64,000 bases of DNA, taken from the NCBI GenBank assembly GCA_030627905.1, contig DAOVRZ010000002.1, forward strand, positions 1 through 64,000, read 5' to 3'. Shown here in pieces: positions 55,963 through 64,000 of this stretch. Within the stretch, counting starts at the first letter, position 1; each line of letters opens with the position of its first letter. The position numbers and the translations under genes are program-made. Source of the stretch: JAGMES01 sp023128035. GTDB taxonomy: Bacteria; Bacillota; Halanaerobiia; DY22613. The notes beneath the pieces are model-generated. The model worked only from the letters and a program-made list of their open reading frames with translations, had not been told where the DNA came from and made no database searches.

Positions 55963-57981
55963 ATGAAATTTGATGTATCAAAAGCTATGCGAATTAAGTT
56001 ATCTGACGAATTACCAGAAATGCCAGAAGTTAAGGAGGGTATTAGACTTGCACCAAAAAGAGAGCTGAATTTATCGAGAGAACAGATAAAAATAGCTTTA
56101 AAGAATGCTTTGCGGTATATTCCAGAAAATTTACATGAAACTCTGGCTCCAGAATTTATGGAAGAGTTGATGACAAAGGGAAGAATTTATGGTTATAGAT
56201 ATCGCCCATATGAAGAAATAAAAGCAAAGCCAATTGATGAATATAAAGGTAAAACAATTCAAGGAAAAGCACTCCAATTGATGATTGACAACAATTTGGA
56301 TTTTGATATAGCACTTTATCCTTATGAGTTAGTTACCTATGGTGAATCAGGTCAAGTTTGTCAAAACTGGATGCAATATAGATTAATCAAAAAATATTTA
56401 GAAGAGATGACAGAAGATCAGACTCTGGTAGTTTCATCAGGTCATCCTGTAGGCTTATTCCCATCAAGACCAGAAAGCCCAAGGGTTATTTCAACAAATG
56501 GTCTGATGATAGGTATATTCGATAATGAAGAATGGTTTAACAAAGCAGCAGCTATGGGAGTTGCTAACTATGGTCAGATGACAGCTGGGGGATGGATGTA
56601 TATTGGTCCTCAGGGTATTGTGCATGGTACATATATTACCCTCTTAAATGCAGGCCGCTTATTTTTAGACATTCCTGAAGATGAAGACCTTCGAGGACAT
56701 CTCTATATTACTTCAGGTTTGGGTGGTATGAGTGGTGCTCAAGCTAAAGCTGTAGAAATATCTGGTGGTATCGGGATTATTGCAGAAGTTGAGGCATCTA
56801 GAATTAAAACCCGCCATGATCAAGGTTGGGTAGGTAAAGTTTCTGATAACCTTGAAGAAATTTTTAAGTGGGTTGACGAGTATAGAGAGAGAAAAGAGCC
56901 TGTTTCTATTGCTTATCATGGTAATGTTGTTGACCTTTTAGAGTATGTTGTTGAGAACAATATTAAAGTTGAATTAGTGTCTGATCAGACCTCCTGTCAT
57001 GTTCCATATACTGGTGGTTACACTCCTGCAGGTTTCACTTTTGAAGAAGGAAGAGAACTTATGGAGAAAGATCCGATAAGTTTTAGAAATGAAGTAGATA
57101 AGAGTTTAACTAAACATTATTATGTGATTAAAAAATTAGTTGAAAATGGATCTCACTTCTGGGATTATGGTAACAGTTTTATGAAAGCTATATTTGATGC
57201 TGGTGTGAAGGAAATAGCTAAAAATGGTGTAGATACCAGTGAAGGCTTTATTTTCCCATCATATGTGGAAAACATCATGGGACCAATTTGTTTTGATTAT
57301 GGATATGGCCCATTCCGTTGGGTATGTTTAAGTGGTAAAGATGAAGATTTAAGTAAAACTGATAAAGCAGCTATGGATTGTATTGATCCTACTAGAAGAG
57401 CACAGGATAGAGACAATTATCAGTGGATTAAAGATGCTGAAGAGAATGCATTGGTAGTTGGTTCAAAGGCACGGATTCTTTATGCTGATGCAGCAGGTCG
57501 GGTGAAAATTGCGCTTAAGTTTAATGAAATGGTTCGTAATGGGGAAATTGGCCCGGTTATGTTAGGTCGTGATCATCATGATGTTTCTGGTACAGATTCT
57601 CCATATAGAGAGACAGCAAATATTAAAGATGGTAGTAATATTATGGCTGATATGGCTGTTCAATGTTTTGCAGGAAATGCAGCTAGAGGCATGACATTGG
57701 TGGTTGAAAGCAATGGCGGCGGTGTAGGTATAGGTAAATCATTTAATGGTGGATTTGGATTAGTATTGGATGGTAGCGAACGAGTTGATGAAACCATTAA
57801 GCTAGCATTAGATTGGGATGTTAATGGTGGCCTTGCCAGAAGAGCCTGGGCTCGCAATGAAAATGCTATTGAAACTATGATAACCTGGAATAAGGAAAAA
57901 GGTGAGAAAGGGCATATTACTTTACCTTACCAGGCTGAAGAAGAGTTGATTGAGAGTTTAGTTGATAAATATGTGAAATAG
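55963..57981 (+). CDS. hutU: Urocanate hydratase
   Basis: 672-aa enzyme that converts urocanate to imidazolone propionate in histidine breakdown, using tightly bound NAD as electrophile. Recognised from long conserved blocks: SSGHPVGLFPS, GWMYIGPQGIVHGT, TSGLGGMSGAQAKA (NAD loop), SDQTSCH, DYGYGPFRWVCLSG, GRDHHDVSGTDSPYRET and VESNGGGVGIG. Length fits the long form common in clostridia. ATG behind GGGAGGAAG. No hutH, hutI or hutG is in the window, so the gene stands alone. Followed by a strong terminator. Confidence 0.97.
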   Translation: MKFDVSKAMRIKLSDELPEMPEVKEGIRLAPKRELNLSREQIKIALKNALRYIPENLHETLAPEFMEELMTKGRIYGYRYRPYEEIKAKPIDEYKGKTIQGKALQLMIDNNLDFDIALYPYELVTYGESGQVCQNWMQYRLIKKYLEEMTEDQTLVVSSGHPVGLFPSRPESPRVISTNGLMIGIFDNEEWFNKAAAMGVANYGQMTAGGWMYIGPQGIVHGTYITLLNAGRLFLDIPEDEDLRGHLYITSGLGGMSGAQAKAVEISGGIGIIAEVEASRIKTRHDQGWVGKVSDNLEEIFKWVDEYRERKEPVSIAYHGNVVDLLEYVVENNIKVELVSDQTSCHVPYTGGYTPAGFTFEEGRELMEKDPISFRNEVDKSLTKHYYVIKKLVENGSHFWDYGNSFMKAIFDAGVKEIAKNGVDTSEGFIFPSYVENIMGPICFDYGYGPFRWVCLSGKDEDLSKTDKAAMDCIDPTRRAQDRDNYQWIKDAEENALVVGSKARILYADAAGRVKIALKFNEMVRNGEIGPVMLGRDHHDVSGTDSPYRETANIKDGSNIMADMAVQCFAGNAARGMTLVVESNGGGVGIGKSFNGGFGLVLDGSERVDETIKLALDWDVNGGLARRAWARNENAIETMITWNKEKGEKGHITLPYQAEEELIESLVDKYVK

Positions 57982-57993
57982 AAAGAGAGAAGG

Positions 57994-58021
57994 CCTGATC
58001 TGTACATGATCAGGTTTTTTT
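57994..58021 (+). terminator. Terminator of hutU
   Basis: CCTGATC-TGTACAT-GATCAGG followed by TTTTTTT, 12 bp after the stop. Confidence 0.93.
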
Positions 58022-58155
58022 GCTTTCTTAAATATATTTGAAGAATATTTTTTTGATGCGGTAAGAGAATGTTTCTAAAGGGTGTTGTTTCAAAATTAAC
58101 AAACAAAGGAAAAAGCCTCTTCAGATTTAAGTAAAAATTTGAAATGATGTGATAT

Positions 58156-58189
58156 CGTCAATTGACGTGAGTGCAACCGGAAGTTGACA
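58156..58189. promoter_or_regulatory. Palindrome plus repeated TTGAC boxes upstream of an XRE pseudogene
   Basis: CGTCAATTGACG (58156-58167) is a perfect 12-bp palindrome; another TTGACA follows at 58184-58189. A TATAAT at 58232-58237 is close to the start of the XRE pseudogene. This looks like an old autoregulated promoter. The remainder of 58022-58255 shows no gene. Confidence 0.45.
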
Positions 58190-58255
58190 GATAGCAAATT
58201 GAATTTGGTAGCATGTAAACAGGCTATAAGGTATAATTTATGTGAGGTGATTATA

Positions 58256-58629
58256 ATGAATTTTTCAGAAAAATTACAAATGCTAAGAAAGGAAAAAGGA
58301 ATGACATAAGAAAATCTTGCTGAATTTCTGAAAGTGTCTCGGCAAGCAGTATCAAAATGGGAATCTGGACAAACATACCCTGAAATAGATAAATTGATTA
58401 AGTTGAGCGATTTATTTGAAATAACCTTAGATGATTTAGTAAGAGATAAAAATATAGTAAAATCCCATAGTAGTGAAAAACAACCCTAAGAGAATCAAGA
58501 TGGGATGATCATGGTTGCCGGGATGCTAATAGGTATGGCTCTTGGATTTATTTTATGTTGGGAACTGCAGGTGGGCTAGTAGGTCTTGCGATCGTTTTTA
58601 TCCTTAAAGTAGTAAAGAAGAAGCAATGA
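58256..58629 (+). pseudogene. XRE-family HTH regulator pseudogene
   Basis: ATG behind GAGGTGAT opens NFSEKLQMLRKEKGMT, then TAA where the family normally has Gln, then ENLAEFLKVSRQAVSKWESG (the helix-turn-helix) and LFEITLDDLVRD. A second stop after the DNA-binding domain and a frameshift near 58562 precede the membrane-spanning tail (GTAGGLVGLAIVFILKVV in the shifted frame). Three disabling changes, so this is dead. Confidence 0.9.
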
Positions 58630-58683
58630 ACCTTATGAATTGATAAAGATACAATAGAGATTTCACATTACTAAACAATCAAA

Positions 58684-58716
58684 AAATTCTATGAATAATT
58701 TCATAGAATTTTTTTG
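58684..58716 (+). terminator. Terminator directly upstream of the intron remnant
   Basis: AAATTCTATGAA / TTTCATAGAATTT stem with a tiny loop and a T-tract to 58715. The intron 5' end (GTGTG) follows within one or two bases. Confidence 0.88.
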
Positions 58717-58917
58717 GTGTGCCCGGCAGGAATGACAACTATACGGTGAAAGTCCGGAACGGAGGTTAGCAACACCAATCGTTAGCAGAACAGCAAGGCT
58801 TGATAAATCTGATAACGATATACTCTAAATACCGTTAGACAGTGGGCGAGCCGCTGCATACTGAACTGTACGTACGTTGGTGTGAGAGGACTCGGGGAGA
58901 CCCTGCCTCCTACTAGA
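58717..58917 (+). mobile_element. Internally deleted group II intron (5' domain I plus domains V-VI)
   Basis: Begins GTGTGCCCGGCAGG, the GUGYG 5' end, followed by the ACGGTGAAAGTCCGG segment seen at the start of bacterial group II introns. It ends with a domain V-like stem (GAGCCG...GTACGTACG), GGTGTGAGAGG and a domain VI-like hairpin closing on CTCCTACTAGAT. The reverse transcriptase ORF and most of domains I-IV are missing, leaving ~200 bp. Position right after a terminator hairpin matches the known insertion habit of class C introns. Not expected to splice by itself. Confidence 0.78.
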
Positions 58918-59026
58918 TTTTCATAAAATAGATTTTTAAAAATATTTGTGTAAAGCAGAATTTTATAAAACGAATGTAGTATTCATTAAAGTAATAAAAA
59001 TGTAAATTATAAAAAGAGGTGATCAA

Positions 59027-59137
59027 ATGCCTATTAAACCTCTTCCTGTTCCTGATCCTAATGCATGTCCCGTACCGGAAGTTCCTTATTGCCAGTACAG
59101 AGTTAACGGAATTTGCACGTCTGAAGTTTTTTGTTAA
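59027..59137 (+). CDS. 36-aa Pro/Cys-rich peptide, candidate RiPP precursor
   Basis: Short ORF with a strong ribosome site (AAGAGGTGATCAA then ATG). The N-half is Pro-rich (MPIKPLPVPDPNACPVP) and the C-half has Cys at positions 14, 22, 30 and 36, the last residue. A terminator follows 17 bp later, and a radical SAM gene lies ~210 bp downstream. No family recognised. A modified peptide, a metal-binding peptide or a small toxin are all possible; that it is translated is suggested by the ribosome site and compact terminator. Confidence 0.5.
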   Translation: MPIKPLPVPDPNACPVPEVPYCQYRVNGICTSEVFC

Positions 59138-59153
59138 TCCCTTCATCAACCCT

Positions 59154-59180
59154 ACCACCATACGGGGTGGTCTTTTTTTT
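59154..59180 (+). terminator. Terminator after the 36-aa peptide gene
   Basis: ACCACC/GGTGGT stem followed by CTTTTTTTT. Between 59181 and 59350 there is only AT-rich leader to the next gene. Confidence 0.88.
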
Positions 59181-59350
59181 GAAATTGTTCTAGGATAAAA
59201 CATATCAATATAGTAATTTACTTTATAAATGTATTTGCTTAAGACTAGTAAATTCCTATATTTTACATATTACTAATATAAGTTGTTATCTAACATATTC
59301 ATATTTAGTAATAATAAAAAGCTGGAGAAATACTAGAAGGAGAAGGTTTT

Positions 59351-60304
59351 ATGAGAAAATATTTAAATGTGGATAGATTGGAGTTTGCAGTTACATAGCG
59401 CTGCAATTCAAATTGTAAGCATTGTAGTGTTAAACATAAAAAGAAAATGAATAAGCCAATTGATAAGTATCTAGCTGTGGAGATTGTAAATAAGATTAGT
59501 AAAAAATATCATCCTCAATCAATAATGACTTTTGGTGGGGAACCTTTGTTACATCCTGAAATTGTTTGTGCTATTCATAATGAAGCAAAGAAATCTGGTA
59601 TTTCCAAAAGGCAGGTGATAACAAATGGTTACTGGTTTAATGATAAGGACAAGGTTAGTGAAATTGTTAAACAACTAAAAGCAGCAGGTGTAAACAATAT
59701 ACTTGTTTCTGTAGATGCATTTCATAAGGAATATATTCCACTTGATATAGTTAAAAATACAGTAGAGACTTTAATTAAAGAGGGTTTTAAAGTAATAAAA
59801 TGGAATCCTTGTTGGGTGGTAAATGAGAATCATAATAATCAGTACAATATAGTGACTAAAAATATCCTAAAAGAACTCGATAGCCTACAAATAGAATCTG
59901 CAAGTGGAAATATTGTATGTCCAGAAGGTTCTGCAATAGAAAATTTAAGCACATATATTCCAGTTAAACAGTATTTACCTAAGGGTAGATGTGAGGAAAT
60001 GCCTTACACAGATCCTTTAGATTCAATAACGAGTATTAGTATTGAACCAAATGGAGATGTAAAAATTTGTAGAGGTTTTAGTATTGGTAATGTCTTCAAA
60101 GCTGATATCATAGATATTTTGGAGAATTATAATCCATATGCGAATCCAGAGATGAGAATTATTTTGGAAAAAGGAATAGAAGGTTTAATGGAATTGGGAA
60201 AGAAAAGTGGTATTAAACCATTAGTAGAAGACTATTATTCAATATGCCAAATGTGTATTTCGATTAGAGGGCAGCTAAAAGGAAATGAATATTTTTTGTC
60301 ATAA
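59351..60304 (+). pseudogene. Radical SAM protein gene with in-frame UAG before its cluster motif
   Basis: ATG at 59351 behind AGAAGGAGAAGG reads MRKYLNVDRLEFAVT, then TAG (59396-59398), then RCNSNCKHCSV with CxxxCxxC and MTFGGEPLLHPE. The rest of the ~317 codons is open: VSVDAFHKEY, SISIEPNGDVKICRG and a late CQMC pair, a SPASM-like end. Translation from the next Met at 59447 would lose the iron-sulphur motif, so that product would be inactive. Related clostridial proteins, as I remember them, have an aromatic residue where the stop is, so TAC/TAT to TAG is the simplest cause. UAG read as pyrrolysine cannot be ruled out from this window. Confidence 0.82.
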
Positions 60305-60317
60305 GGGAGTGGAATTA

Positions 60318-60842
60318 ATGAAACGAATTATTGCATTTCATGAGATGTTAGGCGGAGTATTAGGAGTATTGCTGTTCATATTTTTCGTACCATTTAGAAG
60401 CTTCTTTTTGGGACCTGTAATATTGATAATTAATATTATAATGCTTTCTTTATATGTTTTATCTTTTTGTGCAGGTTTTTTAATGTGGAAGGGAAAAAAA
60501 TCAGGAATACTTTTATCTCTTATTATTCAAGTGTTTCAAATCCCGCAATTCATTATAAACGGCTATACATATTTATTTATATGTGGATCTATGTTAAGTA
60601 TAAATATTGAATATTTTACATCTCACTATGGTTTTAATTTTAATGTACATCTAGGTAGCTTGTATCATATTAATCTTATGTCTGGACAAACTTCATTACT
60701 ACTTGGAATTAATGTTATTGCTCTTGTTATATTTATGTATCTGCTAAAACAACGTAAAGCGTTATCGAAACATCAGACTTTTGATAAACAGTTAGATATA
60801 CAAAATGAGAATAATGAGTTTGGTGCGGAACAATCTTCTTGA
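60318..60842 (+). CDS. Membrane protein of unknown function
   Basis: 174-aa protein; ATG 60318 behind AAGGGAGTGG, preferred over an in-frame ATG at 60285 inside the previous gene. Hydrophobic helices at ~10-25, ~30-58, ~64-95 and ~125-150, then a charged tail rich in Gln, Asn and Glu. No family recognised. Confidence 0.7.
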   Translation: MKRIIAFHEMLGGVLGVLLFIFFVPFRSFFLGPVILIINIIMLSLYVLSFCAGFLMWKGKKSGILLSLIIQVFQIPQFIINGYTYLFICGSMLSINIEYFTSHYGFNFNVHLGSLYHINLMSGQTSLLLGINVIALVIFMYLLKQRKALSKHQTFDKQLDIQNENNEFGAEQSS

Positions 60843-61081
60843 TATATCATCATTTAGTTGTACATATCTGGATAATGAACGATAAAAATGAATATTTAAT
60901 TCAAAAAAGAGCAGACCATCTAAAATTGTTACCAGGTATTTGGGCAGCAGCAAGTGGTGCTGCTATAAAAGGTGAAGAGAGTAAAACTGCTGCAATTAGA
61001 GAAGTCAAAGAAGAATTGGGTATTAAGCCTTGCGCAAACAAGATGAAAAAGATTAAAAGAATTAAAGGAAGGGGACAATAA
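60839..61081 (+). pseudogene. Truncated Nudix hydrolase
   Basis: The 80-codon frame keeps the core of a Nudix hydrolase (HLVVHIWIMNDKNEYLIQKR) and a full Nudix box, G-x5-E-x7-REVKEELGI. It lacks the usual N-terminal ~30 residues and everything after the box, ending in a Lys/Arg-rich tail. It would need a TTG overlapping the previous stop and has no ribosome site. A fragment. Confidence 0.8.
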
Positions 61082-61566
61082 TGAATCTGTTAAAGATAGA
61101 TAGTTTAACAGAAAACCAAATTAATAACATTTTCAAACTGGCTGAAAACCTAAAGTTACATGGCAAAGTAAATTACTTAAAAGAAAAAACGTTTTTACTA
61201 TTTTTTCCCGAAACTAGTATAAGAACAAAAATTACATTTGAAAAGGGCATAAAAGATTTAGGTGGTAATTGTATTTTGTTTCCTCCTGAAACACTTGATA
61301 AGCGAGAAAAAATCGAAGACGTTGCAAAGTATATAGAAAATTGGGTTGATGGAATCATTATTAGACATCCAGAGTATTCTAAACTTGAAGAAATGGCTAA
61401 GTATTGTTCAATACCAGTAATTAATGCTATGACAAGTACTAATCATCCTTGTGAAATATTATCTGACATATTATCTGACATATATTCTATCAGCCAGATT
61501 AAAAAGAACTTGCTTTATGTACAACAGGCAATAATTCTATATTGTATTGGAATTAAGGAATTATAG
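61081..61566 (+). pseudogene. Carbamoyltransferase N-terminal fragment (OTCase-like)
   Basis: ATG behind GGAAGGGGAC. The first ~130 residues match the carbamoyl-phosphate domain of aspartate/ornithine carbamoyltransferases: FFPETSIRTKITFEKG (phosphate loop, degenerate STRTR), VDGIIIRHP and STNHPCEILSDI (the HPC form seen in ornithine-type enzymes). After ISQIKKNL the sequence departs from the family and stops; the amino-acid-binding domain is missing. A deletion probably fused its end to the leader of the hydrolase gene. Confidence 0.82.
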
Positions 61567-61621
61567 TTATGGGGATGAATTATGGAGTAGCTGGGCGTTA
61601 AATCAGAAGGGTGGTATTAAC

Positions 61622-62551
61622 TTGAATTTAAAGACAAAAGAGGAGTTCTCAATTAAGGGTAGTGACGGTATGAATGTCTTTGTACATTGTTGGAATAAAG
61701 TAGCAGAACCGCGAGCTGTTGTCCAGATTTTTCATGGAATGGCCGAACATGCTGCACGTTATGAGAGATTTGCCAAATATTTAAATAGTGAGGGCTTTAT
61801 TGTGTACGCCAATGATCACCGGGGACACGGAAGAACAGCAGGCAGTGTTGAAGAGTTAGGTTATATTGGTCAAGACGGTTTTAATATGATTGTAGAAGAT
61901 GAATATATTATCACCGAGTTAATTCAGGAGAAACATCAAGGATTACCCATTATTGTATTTGGTCATAGTTTTGGTTCGTTTATTGCTCAGGAGTATATCA
62001 TTAATTATGGAAAAGAGATAGTAGGAGTAGTTCTGTGTGGTTCGGCCGCCAAATTGGGAATCGAGGTACACGCTGGAAAAATGATTGCTGGTCTTGAAAA
62101 GATTATTTTTGGTGAACGGAAAAAGAGTAAACTCCTGGACTTTTTAAGTTTTGGTAGCTATAATAAACGGATAAAAAATAATACATGCCGTTTTGACTGG
62201 TTAAGTACCGATGTAGATGAAGTAAAAAAATACGAAGAAGATCCATATAGTGGGACACTGTTTACTGTTGGATTTTTCTATTATTTTTTACAGGGTTTAT
62301 CTAAACTTTATAAAAAAGATCGCTTAGCAAAGATACCAAAAGATCTTCCAATATTTATTATCGCCGGTGATCAAGACCCGGTAGGGAATTATGGGAGATT
62401 AGTAAAAAAACTATACTCTATCTATCAAGAAACGGGAATTCATGATGTAAAGATGCGACTTTACCCAGGAGGACGGCATGAATTGTTGAATGAGGTGAAT
62501 CGAGACGAGGTTGCATTGCATCTATTAACTTGGTTCAATGAAATTACTTAG
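61622..62551 (+). CDS. Alpha/beta hydrolase, monoacylglycerol lipase-like
   Basis: 309-aa enzyme. I choose TTG 61622 (AGAAGGGTGG nine bases upstream); an in-frame ATG at 61547 lies inside the preceding fragment. Motifs: FHGMAEHAARYERFAKYL, YANDHRGHGRTAG, VFGHSFGSFIAQEY (nucleophile Ser in GHSFG), GDQDPVG (Asp) and YPGGRHELLNE (His). This is the hydrolase_4/serine aminopeptidase S33 group of lysophospholipase and monoglyceride lipase-like enzymes. Cytoplasmic: no signal peptide. Terminator ten bases after the stop. Confidence 0.92.
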   Translation: MNLKTKEEFSIKGSDGMNVFVHCWNKVAEPRAVVQIFHGMAEHAARYERFAKYLNSEGFIVYANDHRGHGRTAGSVEELGYIGQDGFNMIVEDEYIITELIQEKHQGLPIIVFGHSFGSFIAQEYIINYGKEIVGVVLCGSAAKLGIEVHAGKMIAGLEKIIFGERKKSKLLDFLSFGSYNKRIKNNTCRFDWLSTDVDEVKKYEEDPYSGTLFTVGFFYYFLQGLSKLYKKDRLAKIPKDLPIFIIAGDQDPVGNYGRLVKKLYSIYQETGIHDVKMRLYPGGRHELLNEVNRDEVALHLLTWFNEIT

Positions 62552-62560
62552 CCCTATTGC

Positions 62561-62587
62561 TAGTGATAAACGCGTGTCACTATTTTT
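62561..62587 (+). terminator. Terminator of the hydrolase gene
   Basis: TAGTGA/TCACTA stem followed by TTTTT. Confidence 0.75.
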
Positions 62588-62720
62588 AACAGATAATGGA
62601 ATTCAAGCTATTCAATATAATTTTTTCATTTGAGTTTGTCGAGTGAATCATCAACTGTAATCAAATAACATACATAAAAAGCGAATACTACCAAAAAAAT
62701 TATCTAACGACACTACTTAA

Positions 62721-62757
62721 CTATAGAAGTTTAAAAAATTCTATAGGTGTTTTTTTA
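62721..62757 (+). terminator. Second terminator-like hairpin in the same gap
   Basis: CTATAGAA/TTCTATAG stem followed by GTGTTTTTTT. The gap 62588-62827 otherwise shows no gene. Confidence 0.8.
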
Positions 62758-62827
62758 TAATACATAAAAAATAATGGTATTATTTAAAATATTTCAGCAA
62801 TGTAGAGATTAAATTCAACGGCACAAC

Positions 62828-62856
62828 TTGAATTATTTATAAGATTATGGTATAAT
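62828..62856 (+). promoter_or_regulatory. Sigma-A-type promoter of the DUF4097-like gene
   Basis: TTGAAT (62828-62833), 17-bp spacer, TATAAT (62851-62856). The leader to the ATG at 63019 is ~155 nt, long enough for regulation; a second TATAAT lies at 62899-62904. Confidence 0.82.
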
Positions 62857-63018
62857 CAGATTGAACTTTCGAGTTATAAAATGGTAATAAAAAAACGTTA
62901 TAATATATTGCTAAATTTTATAGAAAAGCAGTAATTATTAACAACAGAAAGGAGATAATGCGCTTTTCTGGAATTATATTATTATATTTATGACTAAGAA
63001 ATTATTTGGAGGTAAATT

Positions 63019-63972
63019 ATGAAAAAGAAAAACTTGATAATCTGGCTGGTTATTTTAGTGGGTATGATGTTGGGATGTTTTGGATTTGCAATTGGAATTT
63101 TTAAACAGGTTGATTCTTATACAGAAAAAGTGCCTGCTAAAGAAAAGTTGATTTTGAAAAATTATAAAGGTAAAGTAACTTTAGAACCTACTCAAGGTGA
63201 TGAACTTGTTTTTATCATTGAGAAAGAAGTTCGAGGAGATATTAAAACTAAAATAAACGAAATTTTAGACGAAGTCAACGTTATCTTTGAAGAGGATGAA
63301 GATACGGTTATGGTGACTATAGATCGACCTGATCAATTGCCTTTAGGGGTTAGTGAAACAGTGATAAACTTTAGAATTCAAGTACCTGAATCTATTGTTC
63401 GCTATATTGATATTGATACAAGGTTTGCGCGAGTTGTTGTAAATGATCTGAGTGGTGAATTGAAAGTTAGGACAAGAAATTATCCTATCTTAATCACTAA
63501 TTTTAAAGGCAATCTTTATGCTAAGACCAATAATCAATCAATAACATTAGAAAATGTTTCAGGTTATGCAGAGATAGAAACAAAAATTGCATCTATAATA
63601 ATTAAAGAGTTTGCTGGAAGTATAAAGGCTAAGACAACTAATAACCCAATTCATTTTTCTTCAACAAAAGAATTAGAAAACGTCTATTTAGAAACTAAAA
63701 TCTCCAATATTTATTATGAAAGTATGATTAAGCCTGATGGTACATATCGGATGAAAACCTCAAATGGTAAGATAGTGTTTTCAATTCCAGAGAATAGTAA
63801 AATTAATTTGCATGCTCATGTAAGTAATGGTTCAATTAAATGTTCATTACCTTTGAAAGAAACATTTTTTAATGACAAAGAAAACTTAGTAGGAATTATC
63901 AATGGTGAAGGTGCAGAAGTTGATCTGATTGGAATTCATTGTAGTATTTATATACAAAAATGGGAGGAATAA
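63019..63972 (+). CDS. Membrane-anchored DUF4097-like beta-repeat protein
   Basis: 317-aa protein, ATG behind TTTGGAGG. A single N-terminal hydrophobic helix (~6-29) is followed by a soluble part of repeated short strands: LKNYKGKVTLEPTQGD, VNDLSGELKVRTRN, TLENVSGYAEIETK, IKEFAGSIKAKTTN, MKTSNGKIVFSIPE. This right-handed beta-helix-like pattern is the DUF4097 (YvlB-like) fold, usually extracytoplasmic and linked to envelope stress. A Cys at residue 20 in MMLGC is a poor lipobox. Followed five bases later by another start. Confidence 0.85.
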   Translation: MKKKNLIIWLVILVGMMLGCFGFAIGIFKQVDSYTEKVPAKEKLILKNYKGKVTLEPTQGDELVFIIEKEVRGDIKTKINEILDEVNVIFEEDEDTVMVTIDRPDQLPLGVSETVINFRIQVPESIVRYIDIDTRFARVVVNDLSGELKVRTRNYPILITNFKGNLYAKTNNQSITLENVSGYAEIETKIASIIIKEFAGSIKAKTTNNPIHFSSTKELENVYLETKISNIYYESMIKPDGTYRMKTSNGKIVFSIPENSKINLHAHVSNGSIKCSLPLKETFFNDKENLVGIINGEGAEVDLIGIHCSIYIQKWEE

Positions 63973-63977
63973 GGGTA

Positions 63978-64000
63978 ATGACTGATATTATGATTAGTCT
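63978..64000 (+). CDS. Start of a gene cut by the window edge
   Basis: ATG at 63978, just after the stop of the previous gene with AAGGG before it, reads MTDIMIS and runs off the end. Likely co-transcribed with the DUF4097-like gene. No function can be given. Confidence 0.45.

Noticed and set aside
58913..59203. 96-aa minus-strand ORF
   Set aside because: Opposite the 36-aa peptide and a terminator; basic low-complexity translation and no ribosome site.
59396..59398. UAG as certain pyrrolysine codon
   Set aside because: No pyl genes or PYLIS-like structure seen in the window; kept only as an alternative to a nonsense mutation.
62960..63019. Two tiny leader ORFs before the DUF4097-like gene
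   Set aside because: Starts lie too close to or outside usable ribosome sites; no codon pattern suggesting a regulatory leader peptide.

Overview
The window is AT-rich bacterial DNA with Shine-Dalgarno sites of the AGGAGG/GGGAGG type, many TTG starts and plenty of A/T-rich promoters and U-tract terminators. This points to a low-GC Bacillota. A flavodoxin-ferredoxin fusion, several radical SAM genes and IS200/IS605-type and group II intron debris suit an anaerobic clostridial or halanaerobial lineage. The sequence alone does not fix the genus.

Region 1 (1-26643) is a non-ribosomal peptide synthetase (NRPS) operon on the + strand. It enters from the left edge and ends at a strong terminator. 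Protein order is: (C)-A-T-C (partial) | A-T-C-A-T-C-A-T-C-A-T-C | half-C-A-T-E | C-T-TE, then a radical SAM enzyme, a VioD/aminotransferase-like PLP enzyme and a ThiF/MoeB-type E1-like adenylating enzyme. By-eye specificity codes suggest Lys for the first A domain and D-Val for the A-T-E module. Three A domains in the middle protein share an unusual 'D-P/A-R-H' code that I cannot assign. The terminal C-T-TE module has no A domain, and its thioesterase has Cys at the usual nucleophile Ser position.

Region 2 (26670-43119) starts with a 121-bp hairpin-rich repeat that looks like an IS200/IS605 right end. Then come an FkbK-like 3-hydroxyacyl-CoA dehydrogenase and an FkbH-like HAD/acyltransferase protein, a terminator, a consensus promoter (29140-29168) and a 4630-aa NRPS, C-A-T-C-A-T-C-A-T-C-A-T-C, with predicted Ile - ? 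- Lys - Thr. It too ends in a C domain with an acidic tail, so its partner protein must begin with an A domain. A single assembly line would need the FkbH product or another trans-loaded unit to fill the A-less T domain. That link is inference.

Region 3 (43192-54484) holds accessory genes: a zinc-ribbon/membrane/beta-propeller protein, an Rpn-type nuclease, a frameshifted GNAT, a frameshifted aminoglycoside-phosphotransferase-like gene and an EFR1-type flavodoxin-ferredoxin. Then comes a three-gene locus (48306-52548) with its own consensus promoter that looks like an alpha-helical pore-forming toxin system: a XaxA-like protein, a 762-aa coiled-coil protein with a beta-rich tail, and a short paralogue of the first protein lacking the coiled-coil/hydrophobic hairpin. 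The second copy of the 121-bp repeat abuts the stop codon of this third gene and is followed by a truncated TipAS domain, a flavin reductase and two small membrane proteins.

Region 4 (54507-64000) is largely genomic debris around two intact genes. It contains a degraded ORF, an RHS/YD-repeat remnant, an unrecognised 122-aa ORF, urocanate hydratase (hutU), an XRE regulator pseudogene, a terminator followed at once by a ~200-bp internally deleted group II intron, a 36-aa Pro/Cys-rich peptide gene, a radical SAM gene with an in-frame UAG just before its CxxxCxxC motif, a membrane protein, Nudix and carbamoyltransferase fragments, an alpha/beta hydrolase and a DUF4097-like protein. No tRNA, rRNA or CRISPR array was seen.
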